Below the pieces are notes generated by a model that was not told the DNA's origin, ran no database searches, and saw only the letters and a list, made by a program, of their open reading frames with translations. Positions 1 to 7,495 of a stretch of DNA of 64,000 nucleotides are shown in pieces. How positions within the stretch are numbered: position 1 is the stretch's first letter; each line of letters starts with the position of its first letter. The position numbers and the translations under genes were made by a program. Source of the DNA: a virus; the IMG/VR virus record IMGVR_UViG_3300019487_000028, positions 1 through 64,000 of that record, one strand, 5' to 3'.

Positions 1-143
1 AGGCGTCCATCAACGTTTGGCACGACGTGGTAGCTTGGACGATCGGGCGGGAAGAGGACCGGCGGCCATCTCAGCGGCGCCGGGACGACCGGGAGGTTAC
101 CGAGGACCCGGACCCGGAAGCGATCCTAGGAGGTGAGTTGTGA
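1..143 (+). CDS. Hypothetical protein, C-terminal fragment (5' end outside window)
   Basis: Reading frame open from the window edge to a TGA at 141-143. Its first 13 readable residues (ASINVWHDVVAWT) match the C-terminal end of the protein at 736-987 (ASVNVWSDVVAWT), so this is a paralogue of that small protein with a longer charged tail rich in Arg, Asp and Glu. Function is not recognised. Confidence 0.6.
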   Translation, partial: ASINVWHDVVAWTIGREEDRRPSQRRRDDREVTEDPDPEAILGGEL

Positions 144-149
144 TGACCC

Positions 150-335
150 GTGGTCGAGGATTTAGCGGACGAGCTGGGCGACGTCTTTCACCTCCTGGTG
201 CAGATCTCCGCCGTGGCAGGGGTCGACCTGGGCCGCGCCGTGGCCGACAAGTTCGCCGTCAACCTCGAGCGGGAATGGAAGTCGCTGGACGAGCAGGGCG
301 TCGTCGAGCACGTGGAGAAGGGGGTGGAGCGATGA
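150..335 (+). CDS. Short MazG-like NTP pyrophosphohydrolase fragment
   Basis: 61 aa from a GTG start. The sequence DLADELGDVFHLL followed by AGVDLGRAVADKFAVN matches the C-terminal helices of MazG-type all-alpha NTP pyrophosphatases: the second metal motif ExxD is present as ELGD, then the conserved K/N helix. The first ExxE motif and N-terminal helices of a full MazG (about 100 aa) are missing and no upstream frame supplies them, so this is either a minimal member or a remnant. It overlaps the next gene by ATGA. A vestige of the same C-terminal end (IEYVEEKGVER) is seen on the minus strand near 61710-61745. Confidence 0.6.
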   Translation: MVEDLADELGDVFHLLVQISAVAGVDLGRAVADKFAVNLEREWKSLDEQGVVEHVEKGVER

Positions 336-514
336 AGACAGAAGAGCTTGTGGAGCGCCTTGATGCGCTCAGTGAGAGCCTGAACGGGGTCCTCGGACGG
401 CTCGTGCTTTACCGCAGCATACCGGAGGTGGGGGAGGCTCACAGAAAGCTGGTAGAGGCATTCTACCGCATGGAAGACCTGATCGGGGAGCTGAGGGGGG
501 GGATCGAGCGATGA
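332..514 (+). CDS. Small helical protein, paralogue of 61234-61527
   Basis: 60 aa, ATG overlapping the upstream stop (ATGA). Predicted all-helical, amphipathic (KTEELVERLDALSESLNG). It is clearly paralogous to the minus-strand protein at 61234-61527, sharing KTEE, the SLxGVxGRL segment, EVGEAHRxL and DLIGEL. It is followed at once by a CPRxWGFLWRxHC protein, the same order as in the minus-strand copy. No known function. Confidence 0.65.
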   Translation: MKTEELVERLDALSESLNGVLGRLVLYRSIPEVGEAHRKLVEAFYRMEDLIGELRGGIER

Positions 515-708
515 GCGCCTCCCAGGCCACGTGTCCACGCCTGTGGGGATTCCTCTGGCGGAAGCACTGTAGGCACTTCAGGTACGGAGGGTTCGAGTGG
601 ATCAGGTGGCGTCAGAGGTACCACCACGTGAATCGAGCGTACTGTTGCCGGTGCAAGTGGCTGGGACGGATTTCGGTTGTCCCCGACGCGAGGCTGTGGA
701 ACTTCTAG
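511..708 (+). CDS. Small Cys/Trp-rich protein with CPRxWGFLWRxHC motif
   Basis: 65 aa, overlapping the previous gene by ATGA. The N-terminal CPRLWGFLWRKHC is shared with the minus-strand proteins at 60983-61216 and 61586-61705. A second pair of cysteines (CCRC) lies near residue 45, and the protein is very aromatic and basic, suggesting a small metal-binding fold. Function unknown. Confidence 0.65.
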   Translation: MSASQATCPRLWGFLWRKHCRHFRYGGFEWIRWRQRYHHVNRAYCCRCKWLGRISVVPDARLWNF

Positions 709-735
709 GGTGGGTCTTGATTAGGAGGGGTGGTA

Positions 736-987
736 ATGCTAAAGATCAAGTTCGGGTACGAGGGCAACTGGACGAAAGCGTTCTCGTTCCCCAGCGAGAG
801 GGCGCTGCTGATAACCTACGACACGATCAAGTCCGTCCCCGGAGTGGAAGAGTTCGCTAACGCGGGCATCGCCGGCTCATGGAAGCTCGCCGATGATCCC
901 CCCTCCCAGCTCGTTCCGGAACAGCGTGACGCGTGGACGACGGCATCCGTCAACGTTTGGAGCGACGTGGTAGCTTGGACGACCTAA
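736..987 (+). CDS. Hypothetical protein (paralogue of the protein ending at 143)
   Basis: 83 aa. The ATG at 736 is preceded by a strong ribosome site (AGGAGGGG) at a good distance; a GTG two codons upstream is less well placed. The C-terminal VNVWSDVVAWT block repeats the fragment at the window start, including at DNA level (about 30 bases nearly identical), so this is a recent local duplication. No recognised domain. Confidence 0.65.
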   Translation: MLKIKFGYEGNWTKAFSFPSERALLITYDTIKSVPGVEEFANAGIAGSWKLADDPPSQLVPEQRDAWTTASVNVWSDVVAWTT

Positions 988-993
988 AGGTCC

Positions 994-1260
994 ATGAGCC
1001 TCCCGTGGGACGACGAGCCGCCGGAGCCGTCGCACCGGGTCTGGGACCGCGGCTACGTCGGGGCGCACCCCGACATGTTCCCGAAGGTGATAGGAGACTG
1101 CCCCGCGAACCCGGTACACTGGTGGGAGCCGTGCCTGGTCGGCGACTGTCACGTACCAAGCACGGTCCACTACGGGCTGGGGGCCCTGTGTCTGGCGCAC
1201 GCCCTGGAGGAGGAGTCTCGCGCTGCCGGTCGGTCTGACGAGGACTTGGTGGTAGAGTAG
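994..1260 (+). CDS. Hypothetical protein, 88 aa
   Basis: Starts MSLPWDDEPPE, with several Cys, His and Trp residues (CPANPVHWWEPCLVGDCH, then CLAH) that could form a zinc site. Acidic C-terminus. It lies between a small duplicated gene and the ParB-like gene, same strand. No family recognised. Confidence 0.55.
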   Translation: MSLPWDDEPPEPSHRVWDRGYVGAHPDMFPKVIGDCPANPVHWWEPCLVGDCHVPSTVHYGLGALCLAHALEEESRAAGRSDEDLVVE

Positions 1261-1279
1261 TTCTTGGTAGGAGGGTAAG

Positions 1280-2341
1280 GTGGGGAAGACCTCAAATAAG
1301 GCCGTCAAGTGGAGGGGAGCCCCCCAGCTTCGGGAGAGGCTGGTGGAGCTGGACAAGCTCAGGCCAGACCCAAAGAACGCCAGGCGGCACACCGAGCGCA
1401 ACGTCGAGGCCATCCGAAGGTCCCTGGAGTCTTACGGCCAGAGGAAGGCCGTCGTCGTGCGTAAGGGTCAGATCGTAGCCGGACACGGGACAGCCGAGGC
1501 AGCCAAGCTCCTCGGATGGACCCACCTGGCGGCCGTCACGGCGGACGACCTGACCGAAGCTCAAGCTCGGGAGTACGCCGTCCTGGACAACCGGGCCCCA
1601 GAGCTGGCCGAGTGGGACACCGAGAACCTGCTCCAGCAGCTCGACGGGTTCAGCAGCCCGGAGGCCCTCGGCTTCTCCGCCGAGGACCTGGCAGCGTTCA
1701 GGGTCGGAGACAGGTTCGTGCCGGTCATGGCGAAGGTCGACTCACTGAAGGCCCACCCTCAGAACTACCAGACCCACCCGGAGGACCAGCTCAAGCACAT
1801 CCAGAGGAGCATCGAGCTCCACGGGTACTACCGCAACGTCGTCGTGGCCAGGGACAACACGATCCTCGCCGGACACGGGGTGGTGGAGGCGTCCAAGAAG
1901 ATGGGCAAGAAGTTCGTCCCGGTGGTTCGGCTAGACCTGGACCCTGGCGAGCCGAGGGCGCTCAAGGTCATGACCAGCGACAACGAGATCAGCAACATGG
2001 CCGTCACGGACGACAGGGCCTTGACTGAACTCCTGAAGGAGATCATGGCAACGGACGGACTGGACGGGACCGGGTTCGATCCGGAGAGCCTGGCGGCAAT
2101 GGCGTTCGTGACCCGCCCGGAGAGCGAGATCCTGGATAAGAACGAAGCGGCCGAGTGGGTCGGGATGCCGGAGTACGAGGCCCAGTCTCCAAGCATCAAG
2201 CTGTGGATGAACTTCGCCAGCGCAGAAGACAGGGCGGACTTCTTGAAGAGACTGGGGCTTGACATCCCAGCTAACGCGAAGTCAGCGTGGTGGCCCCCGA
2301 GGGGGAGGGACGACGTCGAGTCGATCAAGTTCGAGGCGTGA
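1280..2341 (+). CDS. Double ParB/Srx-domain protein
   Basis: 353 aa from a GTG start after an AGGAGGGTAAG site. Two ParB-type N-terminal domains are fused in tandem. Domain 1 (about residues 18-130) has RPDPKNARRH, YGQRKAVVV and IVAGHGTAEAAK; domain 2 (about 150-260) has HPQNYQTH and ILAGHGVVEASKK. Phage ParB-like proteins of this kind are nucleases or CTPase-like DNA-binding proteins and often sit in DNA-modification clusters. The following gene is a base-glycosyltransferase candidate, and a second ParB (4135-4743) lies three genes on, so a role in modifying or recognising phage DNA is inferred rather than partition. Confidence 0.8.
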   Translation: MGKTSNKAVKWRGAPQLRERLVELDKLRPDPKNARRHTERNVEAIRRSLESYGQRKAVVVRKGQIVAGHGTAEAAKLLGWTHLAAVTADDLTEAQAREYAVLDNRAPELAEWDTENLLQQLDGFSSPEALGFSAEDLAAFRVGDRFVPVMAKVDSLKAHPQNYQTHPEDQLKHIQRSIELHGYYRNVVVARDNTILAGHGVVEASKKMGKKFVPVVRLDLDPGEPRALKVMTSDNEISNMAVTDDRALTELLKEIMATDGLDGTGFDPESLAAMAFVTRPESEILDKNEAAEWVGMPEYEAQSPSIKLWMNFASAEDRADFLKRLGLDIPANAKSAWWPPRGRDDVESIKFEA

Positions 2342-2344
2342 TCC

Positions 2345-3244
2345 GTGCTAAGGTACCCCCTATATATCATCAGCAAGGGCAGGGCAGACGGCTGCCTCAC
2401 GGCGCGCTGGCTGTCACGAGAAAAAATCCAGTTCAAGCTGGTCGTCGAGCCGCAGGAGAAAGACGCGTACTCTTCCAGGTACGGCGAGGAGAGGCTGCTC
2501 GTCCTCCCGTTCTCAAACCTCGGTCAGGGGTCCATACCGGCGCGGAACTGGGTGTGGGAGCACGCGAAGGCTCTCGGGGCCGAGAAGCACTGGATCCTCG
2601 ACGACAACATTCGGGGGATGATTCGATGCTGGAAGGCCAAGCGCATAGGAGTCTCTGGTGACTCCGGGTTCAGGTGCGTGGAAGACTTCTCCGACCGCTA
2701 CGAGAACATCGCCATAGCCGGGATCAACTACTACTTCTTCGTCGGTTCGAACATGGGTGCCAGGAAGGTCGGGAGACCTCCGTTCTACCTGAACACTCAC
2801 GTCTACAGCTGCCTCCTCATCAAGAACGACCTCCCCTACAGGTGGCGCGGCCGATACAACGAGGACACTGACCTCTGCCTACAGGTGCTCTCCGGAGGGT
2901 GGTGCACGATCCTGGTCAACGCGTTCTCCATCAAGAAGAGTGCGACTATGTCCATGAGGGGCGGGAACACCGACGAGCTCTACGAGGGGGACGGCCGCCT
3001 GGAGATGTCTCGAAGCCTCGAGCGAAGGTGGGGCCCGTACGTGGTGTCTACGAAGCGCATGTTCAAGAGGCCGCAGCACTATGTCAGGTCGTCGTGGAGG
3101 AGGTTCGACACCCCACTGAAGCTTAAGCCTGGGCTGGTGGTGAAAGACGGCCCGAACGAGTACGGCCTGAAGCTGGTCCAGGTAGCGCCAATCAAGAGTG
3201 AGAGGGTGAGGAAGATCCTCGAGCGGTCAAAGGCCAAGCCGTGA
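2345..3244 (+). CDS. TET-associated-type glycosyltransferase (DNA base hypermodification)
   Basis: 299 aa, GTG start just after the ParB stop. Residues 6-13 LYIISKGR, 60-74 containing IPARNWVWEHA, and 82-89 HWILDDNI match the hallmark motifs of TET-associated glycosyltransferases. That family attaches sugars to 5-hydroxymethylpyrimidines in phage DNA; DDN supplies the metal/nucleotide-sugar acid residues. A later NEDTDLCLQ is the usual GT-A acidic helix. No TET/JBP hydroxylase is visible in this window, so the acceptor base is unknown. Neighbours (two ParB-like genes, a UDG-like protein) fit a base-modification cluster. Glycosylation of another substrate cannot be excluded. Confidence 0.8.
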   Translation: MLRYPLYIISKGRADGCLTARWLSREKIQFKLVVEPQEKDAYSSRYGEERLLVLPFSNLGQGSIPARNWVWEHAKALGAEKHWILDDNIRGMIRCWKAKRIGVSGDSGFRCVEDFSDRYENIAIAGINYYFFVGSNMGARKVGRPPFYLNTHVYSCLLIKNDLPYRWRGRYNEDTDLCLQVLSGGWCTILVNAFSIKKSATMSMRGGNTDELYEGDGRLEMSRSLERRWGPYVVSTKRMFKRPQHYVRSSWRRFDTPLKLKPGLVVKDGPNEYGLKLVQVAPIKSERVRKILERSKAKP

Positions 3245-3399
3245 CTTGCGCCTGCTGCGGCTCGACCGAGTCCCTGAGGTGGAAGTTCACCGTGGAGCGC
3301 GGGTGGGTTTGCGACCGCTGCGCAGGAGGGCACGTCCACGTCATCAGAGTTAGAGAGGGTGATTTCAAGATGGTCTATGGGGAGATTCAACCTACTTGA
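3241..3399 (+). CDS. Small zinc-ribbon protein
   Basis: 52 aa, GTG start overlapping the glycosyltransferase stop (GTGA). CACC at residues 3-6 and CDRC near residue 28 form a four-cysteine zinc ribbon, with a GHVHV strand after the second pair. Its stop overlaps the TTG start of the next gene, so the three are translationally coupled. Confidence 0.6.
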   Translation: MTCACCGSTESLRWKFTVERGWVCDRCAGGHVHVIRVREGDFKMVYGEIQPT

Positions 3400-3821
3400 A
3401 GCCGTTACTGGTCGGAGAAGACAACCCGCTCCGCAGTGACCCCGTGTTCGCCCTCTACCCCCTCCCGGCAGGGAGGTCTGGGGACAGGCTGAGGAAGATC
3501 CTCGGTCTCACTTGCGGAGAGTACGTCCGGAAGTTCTCTCGGGTGAACTTGTGCGGCGGGGCGTGGGCCTGGAAGGAAGCCCGGGCAGAGGCTTCCAAGA
3601 TCATGACGGACCGCGTCCTGAGTGGAGCCCCGGTAATCTTGCTGGGGGCCAAGGTCGCCGCCGCGTTCGGACTGCCGTCGACTCCGTTCAAGAAGTACGG
3701 CAGCGTCCTGGTGCTCCCACACCCAAGCGGGAGGTGCCGAGTGTGGAACAAGAGGGGGAGCGCGGCCAGGGCACGAAGGGCGGTGTCCAACTTGATCGAA
3801 GAGCCCAGGAGGGGAGCATGA
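3396..3821 (+). CDS. Uracil-DNA-glycosylase-superfamily-like protein
   Basis: 141 aa from a TTG start overlapping the upstream stop. LLVGEDNP (residues 4-11) sits where UDG-fold enzymes have motif I, and LPHPSGRCRVWN (108-118) resembles motif II (H/N-PSG) of the MUG/TDG and related phage families. Between them are a WAWKEA helix and an ILLGAKVAAAFG strand-helix typical of the fold. Such UDG-like proteins occur in phage base-modification clusters, where they may bind rather than excise modified bases. Catalysis is not established. Confidence 0.65.
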   Translation: MKPLLVGEDNPLRSDPVFALYPLPAGRSGDRLRKILGLTCGEYVRKFSRVNLCGGAWAWKEARAEASKIMTDRVLSGAPVILLGAKVAAAFGLPSTPFKKYGSVLVLPHPSGRCRVWNKRGSAARARRAVSNLIEEPRRGA

Positions 3822-4138
3822 GGGACATCGTCGTCACGATTCCAAAGAGTAGGCTCGAAGCAGTCGCAGCAGAAGAGGCGATAGTAGAGCGTGCGGTCTC
3901 CAGAGGTGAGGCGTTTAACTACTTCTGGAAGGTCGGGAGGCTGCCTAAGGAGATACCACGGAGGATCTACTTCGTGTGGGAGGGCGCGGTGCGGGCCTTC
4001 CACGAAGTGAACCGCATGACTGTGGTGGGGGGGGCGAAGATCTTTATGGCCACGAAGATCCACGACATCGAGCCGATCCCGATGCGGGGGTTCCAGGGTA
4101 GGCGCTACTTCGACGAGTCAGAGTCCAGGCGGTCATGA
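3818..4138 (+). CDS. Possible ASCH/PUA-like protein
   Basis: 106 aa, ATG overlapping the previous stop. The segment PRRIYFVWEGAVRAFHEVNRM followed by a GAKIFMATKI strand has the look of an ASCH/PUA-like beta-barrel (P-x-K/R-I-Y-F, then a small-G-hydrophobic turn), a fold used to bind modified nucleobases or RNA. The assignment rests on motif resemblance only. It is coupled to the second ParB gene by ATGA. Confidence 0.45.
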   Translation: MRDIVVTIPKSRLEAVAAEEAIVERAVSRGEAFNYFWKVGRLPKEIPRRIYFVWEGAVRAFHEVNRMTVVGGAKIFMATKIHDIEPIPMRGFQGRRYFDESESRRS

Positions 4139-4743
4139 ACTGGAAAGGCCCCGGTCTGGACCTAGCCCTAGTAGAGATCGCTTCTCTGAAGCGAGACCCG
4201 AAGAACGCCAGGAAGCACTCCCGACGCAGCTTGGACGCGATCAAGACGTCTCTGTCTGAGTTCGGCCAGCGGAAGCCCATCGTCGTCAGGGACGGGCTGG
4301 TGGTCGCCGGCAACGGGCTGCACCAGGCCGCCGAGGAGCTGGGTTGGACGCACGTCAGGGTGGTCTACGCGAGCGACCTCACCTCCGATCAAGCGCGCGA
4401 GTACGCCATCGCCGACAACCAGACCGGACTCCTCAGCGAGTGGGACTACGACGCCCTCGGGGAGCACTTCAGGGAGATCCAGGAAGACCGGCGCCTCCTC
4501 CTCGGGTTCGACCCGGAAGAGGTCAAGGCCCTGCTGGACGGGAAGTCTCCGGAGGAGTGGAGAGCTTCCCACGAGTGGGGGGGCGGCGACAGGCCAGAGA
4601 TGGTATCGTTCCGGGCCACGGAGGACCAAGCTCAGACTATACGGGAGGCCCTGAAGTCACTCCGAGAGCGGGAGGGCGAGGACTCGATCCCAGACGGCAG
4701 GGCCCTCGAGCTGATCTGCGCGGACTACCTGAGCGGAGCCTAG
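4135..4743 (+). CDS. ParB-like protein, single domain
   Basis: 202 aa. Residues 10-105 carry the ParB motifs RDPKNARKH, FGQRKPIVV, VVAGNGLHQAAEELGW and REYAIADNQ, close in sequence to domain 1 of the protein at 1280-2341. The usual catalytic-type GHG/GNG loop is GNG here. The C-terminal 80 aa are acidic, with an ATEDQAQTIREALKSL helix. It ends the coupled cluster that starts at 1280. Confidence 0.78.
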   Translation: MNWKGPGLDLALVEIASLKRDPKNARKHSRRSLDAIKTSLSEFGQRKPIVVRDGLVVAGNGLHQAAEELGWTHVRVVYASDLTSDQAREYAIADNQTGLLSEWDYDALGEHFREIQEDRRLLLGFDPEEVKALLDGKSPEEWRASHEWGGGDRPEMVSFRATEDQAQTIREALKSLREREGEDSIPDGRALELICADYLSGA

Positions 4744-4758
4744 GTGTAGAATAGCCAC

Positions 4759-4968
4759 ATGGGTTCTTCCTCTGACCACGAGTGGGCTCCGAGGCTGGCC
4801 AAGAAGCCCACCATCTTGCCAAACGAGAGGGGCGGACGGTACGCACGGTTTAAAGGCGAGCGAGGGGCGAAGTGTAAGTCTAGGTCGGGACGGAAGAGGA
4901 AGGAGCACGACTTCGACCGGGACGGGAACTGCTACTTCTGCCCGGCCAAGTCGAAGGGGGAAGAATGA
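4759..4968 (+). CDS. Small basic protein with CxxC
   Basis: 69 aa. Lys/Arg-rich middle (RSGRKRKEHDFD) and a C-terminal CYFCPAKS knuckle; a lone Cys near residue 39 may complete a metal site. The ending overlaps the next start (ATGATG). Unknown function. Confidence 0.5.
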   Translation: MGSSSDHEWAPRLAKKPTILPNERGGRYARFKGERGAKCKSRSGRKRKEHDFDRDGNCYFCPAKSKGEE

Positions 4969-5417
4969 TGAGAACAACGACGGCGCTTGTCGCGGCCACG
5001 ATCCTGGCGGCGACGGCCCACGGGAAGCCGGACCAGTACCAGGTCAGGGTCCACGGCAGGGTCAACCTGGCCGGCCCGAAAGGCTACTCGACGGTCATGG
5101 TGGTGGCCGAGATCAAGGGAGACGTCACCGAGGAGAACTACTGCGTCCACGCGGAGTTCGACCTCGGAGACGGCACCAAGCCGAGCTCCCAAGACTCAGA
5201 CTGCCCGGCGTGGGACGACTACCTGAGGCAGCAGTCCAGGTACGAGCTCTGCGTGGACAACAGCCGAGAGCCGGAAGAGTGCCGCGAAGAGTACGAGCTG
5301 CAACGCGTGTGGAGGTTCATCAGGAACTACGTCCCCGGAGACCACCAGGTGGTGGTACGCTTCAAGCTCGGAGAGAAGACGGTCAGCACCCAGCAGGCGA
5401 GGTTCAGGGTGGTCTAG
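4965..5417 (+). CDS. Exported protein, 150 aa
   Basis: N-terminus MMRTTTALVAATILAATAHG is a classical signal peptide with cleavage likely near AHG. The mature part is beta-rich with six cysteines and a C-terminal immunoglobulin-like strand pattern (VVVRFKLGEKTVSTQQARFRV). It is paired with another exported protein immediately downstream. A periplasmic or surface role during infection is inferred; the family is not recognised. Confidence 0.6.
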   Translation: MMRTTTALVAATILAATAHGKPDQYQVRVHGRVNLAGPKGYSTVMVVAEIKGDVTEENYCVHAEFDLGDGTKPSSQDSDCPAWDDYLRQQSRYELCVDNSREPEECREEYELQRVWRFIRNYVPGDHQVVVRFKLGEKTVSTQQARFRVV

Positions 5418-5418
5418 G

Positions 5419-5733
5419 ATGCGGTCACTGGCGTTGGTAATGTCGCTCTCGGCCGCTGCGTTCGCCGGAGAGCAGCCCGTCCACTGGAACTCCAAGAACA
5501 AACCCGTCGTCGTCCTGGCCGACCGGGACAGGTCAGACCCCGAGGAGTACCGCTACGTACTGGTCAACGCCCGCCACGAGGAGTACTGCTTGGTGGTAGA
5601 CCGACACGACGGACGGATCTGGCTCTGCGACCAGAGGGCCGGGAACGAGGTCCGGTACAACTCCCAGGGCCAAATACTGCTCGGGTCTTGCGCCCAGGTC
5701 TATGACGGCCCGGTACTCGTGCGTGGGAAGTGA
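5419..5733 (+). CDS. Exported small protein, 104 aa
   Basis: Signal peptide MRSLALVMSLSAAAFAG, then a 87-aa mature domain with three cysteines and alternating strands (EYRYVLVNARHEEYCLVVD). It starts one base after the stop of the preceding exported protein. No family recognised. Confidence 0.6.
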   Translation: MRSLALVMSLSAAAFAGEQPVHWNSKNKPVVVLADRDRSDPEEYRYVLVNARHEEYCLVVDRHDGRIWLCDQRAGNEVRYNSQGQILLGSCAQVYDGPVLVRGK

Positions 5734-5978
5734 CGGACCCGCTCAGGCACTTGGTCATAAGGGACTGCAACATCTGCCGAGAGCGGGCTCCGGTAAGGTA
5801 CTGCCACCGGTGCGGCGCGTGGCTCTGCACTCCCTGCCGCAAGTCGTGGTGGCGGAGGGCGAAGGCTGCCTTCTGGAAAACTACGGGGTGCAGGCCGTGC
5901 GGGTCGCAGTCCGCTAGACAACTGATCCTGAAGGTGTTAAAGTCTCTCGGGTTGGGACAGAGGAGGAGTGGGCCGTGA
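5730..5978 (+). CDS. Zinc-finger protein, B-box/RING-like cysteine spacing
   Basis: 82 aa, GTG start overlapping the upstream TGA. CNIC, YCHRCGAWLCTPC and CRPCG provide eight metal ligands in a treble-clef-like order. Basic C-terminus. It overlaps the next small gene by four bases. Confidence 0.6.
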   Translation: MTDPLRHLVIRDCNICRERAPVRYCHRCGAWLCTPCRKSWWRRAKAAFWKTTGCRPCGSQSARQLILKVLKSLGLGQRRSGP

Positions 5979-6187
5979 AAGAGTACCCGCCGTATTCCGT
6001 GGGGAGAGCCTACCCGGTGGGGGAGTCCGAGTCACTGGGGAACGTCCTCGCAGAACTCCGAGCCATGCGGAAGTCGATGGAGAGGCTCGAGGTCTTCTTC
6101 GAAGAAGCAGTCAAACTAGCGAAGGAGTTCGGCACCAAAGGGGCGAAGTCTGGGCGTCGCTGTGGTGGGAAGGAGGACTTGGGTTGA
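5975..6187 (+). CDS. Small coiled-coil protein
   Basis: 70 aa, GTG start. Residues 20-55 form an amphipathic heptad helix (LGNVLAELRAMRKSMERLEVFFEEA). The stop overlaps the TTG start of the phosphoesterase, so it may be a partner of that enzyme. Confidence 0.55.
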   Translation: MKEYPPYSVGRAYPVGESESLGNVLAELRAMRKSMERLEVFFEEAVKLAKEFGTKGAKSGRRCGGKEDLG

Positions 6188-7125
6188 GATACTTCAGGTT
6201 CGTGGTGCCCGGCGACGAAGTCCACCTCTACCCGTTGCCTTGCTGGCACATCGGAGCCAGGCAGTCGTCGGAGGGGTTCATAAGGCACGTACTGAAACTG
6301 ATCCGGGAGGACCCGCTAGCCAGGTGGATCTACCTCGGTGACGGCGGGGAGTGCGCCCTGAAGAACTCCAAGGGCAACATCTACGAGCAGCTCATGAACC
6401 CCGGAGAGCAGCTCCGCACGGTGGCTGCACTGTTGGCTCACGTCAAGGACAAGGGCTTGTTCGGGATCAGGGGTAATCATGGCAACCGGATCGACAGGGA
6501 GACCGGCCTCGGGTGGGACGAGATGCTCTGCTCCAGGATCGTAGTACCGTACCTCGGGGTCTCGTCGTTCGGGACCATCGAGCTCAGACCAGACGCCGGG
6601 CCGGGAGTCCCCGTCTCGGTCTACGTGCACCACGGGTCTTCGTCGTCGGTCAGCGTCGGGGGGAAGTTCAACGCGGCCAAGAAGCCCGAGGCTTACTCCA
6701 TGGCGGACGTGACACTGACGGCCCACACTCACATGTTGGCCGAGGTCCCTGAGCGCCTGGTCGCGTGGGTGAATCACGAGTCGTTCCGGGTGGAGTGGAA
6801 GCGACTCTACGGGTTCGTCTGCGGGTCGGCCTACGACTCTCGGTCGGGCTACGCCGAAGAGAAGCAGTACCCTCCGATAGTCCCGGGGCACATGGTGGTC
6901 AAGCTGAAAGTGCTCCAGGAGGGCCACTCGCGCAGGATCGTCGTGTCAGGCGAAAAAATCCGGGGCATCGGCGAGGAGTTCACCGACGACCGGGAACTGA
7001 TGAAGTGGACGCTGTCCGCGGCCCAGGGGGTGAAGGGGACGATCGACGACGAGCCGAGACCCTGGGTCGACACGAACCTGGACGACTTCGTGCTGGTCGA
7101 CCCAGAGCCGGAGGTGCAGTCGTGA
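6184..7125 (+). CDS. Calcineurin-like metallophosphoesterase
   Basis: 313 aa from a TTG overlapping the previous stop. Ordered motifs of the family are present: CWHIGA near residue 20, YLGDGGE near 45, GIRGNHGNR near 97, VHHGSSSS near 147 and LTAHTHM near 179. These supply the di-metal His/Asp/Asn ligands. Length fits phage phosphoesterases acting on nucleotides or nucleic acid 2',3'- or 5'-phosphates; the substrate cannot be read from sequence. An end-healing role next to the RNA ligase at 17 kb is possible but unproven. Confidence 0.8.
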   Translation: MRYFRFVVPGDEVHLYPLPCWHIGARQSSEGFIRHVLKLIREDPLARWIYLGDGGECALKNSKGNIYEQLMNPGEQLRTVAALLAHVKDKGLFGIRGNHGNRIDRETGLGWDEMLCSRIVVPYLGVSSFGTIELRPDAGPGVPVSVYVHHGSSSSVSVGGKFNAAKKPEAYSMADVTLTAHTHMLAEVPERLVAWVNHESFRVEWKRLYGFVCGSAYDSRSGYAEEKQYPPIVPGHMVVKLKVLQEGHSRRIVVSGEKIRGIGEEFTDDRELMKWTLSAAQGVKGTIDDEPRPWVDTNLDDFVLVDPEPEVQS

Positions 7126-7385
7126 TCCCTCGTGAGAAACCGGAGTCTCTCAGGTCAGACTACATCGAGCGGTTCGAGCCCACCAAGTTGGAGCCGCCGT
7201 CCAGGGAGGATACCAGACCAAAGAAGCGGATCATCGACGAGGCCGCGCTGGCGCAGCTGGAGGACAGGATCGACGAGGCGCTGAGGTCTGGAGCTTCTAC
7301 CACCCAGGAGATAGCGGACCTCCAGAGGGAGCGGTTGGCCTTAATTTACGGGGAGGACTTGATCGGGTTTTACGAGTCGTATTGA
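7122..7385 (+). CDS. Small charged helical protein
   Basis: 87 aa, GTG start overlapping the phosphoesterase stop. Two predicted helices (EAALAQLEDRIDEALRSG and TTQEIADLQRERLALIYG). It is directly followed by the first copy of the GGCNN repeat element. Unknown function. Confidence 0.55.
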   Translation: MIPREKPESLRSDYIERFEPTKLEPPSREDTRPKKRIIDEAALAQLEDRIDEALRSGASTTQEIADLQRERLALIYGEDLIGFYESY

Positions 7386-7396
7386 GATCGAATCGC

Positions 7397-7495
7397 GGCG
7401 AGGCGTGGCAAGGCTTGGCGAGGCGTGGCTCGGCGTGGCAAGGCAAGGGACGTACCCTCGGGGAGTCGGCGCGAGCCGATGATAGACCGAGGGGG
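7397..7495 (+). repeat. GGCNN array plus hairpin element, copy 1
   Basis: Ten GGC triplets spaced exactly five bases (7397 to 7442) end in a GGG at 7447, then the invariant GGGACGTACC and a two-stem hairpin. The outer stem is CCCTCGG with CCGAGGG; the inner stem TCGGC/GCCGA is closed by a GCGA tetraloop. It begins 12 bases after a stop codon. The outer 3' strand contains GAGGGGG just ahead of an ATG at 7498, so the stem could mask a ribosome site in this copy. Confidence 0.85.

Noticed and set aside
7471-7495. Hammerhead-ribozyme-like CGATGATAGA in the repeat core
   Set aside because: The GAAA segment and three-stem junction of a hammerhead are absent, and the conserved pairing is a simple two-stem hairpin.
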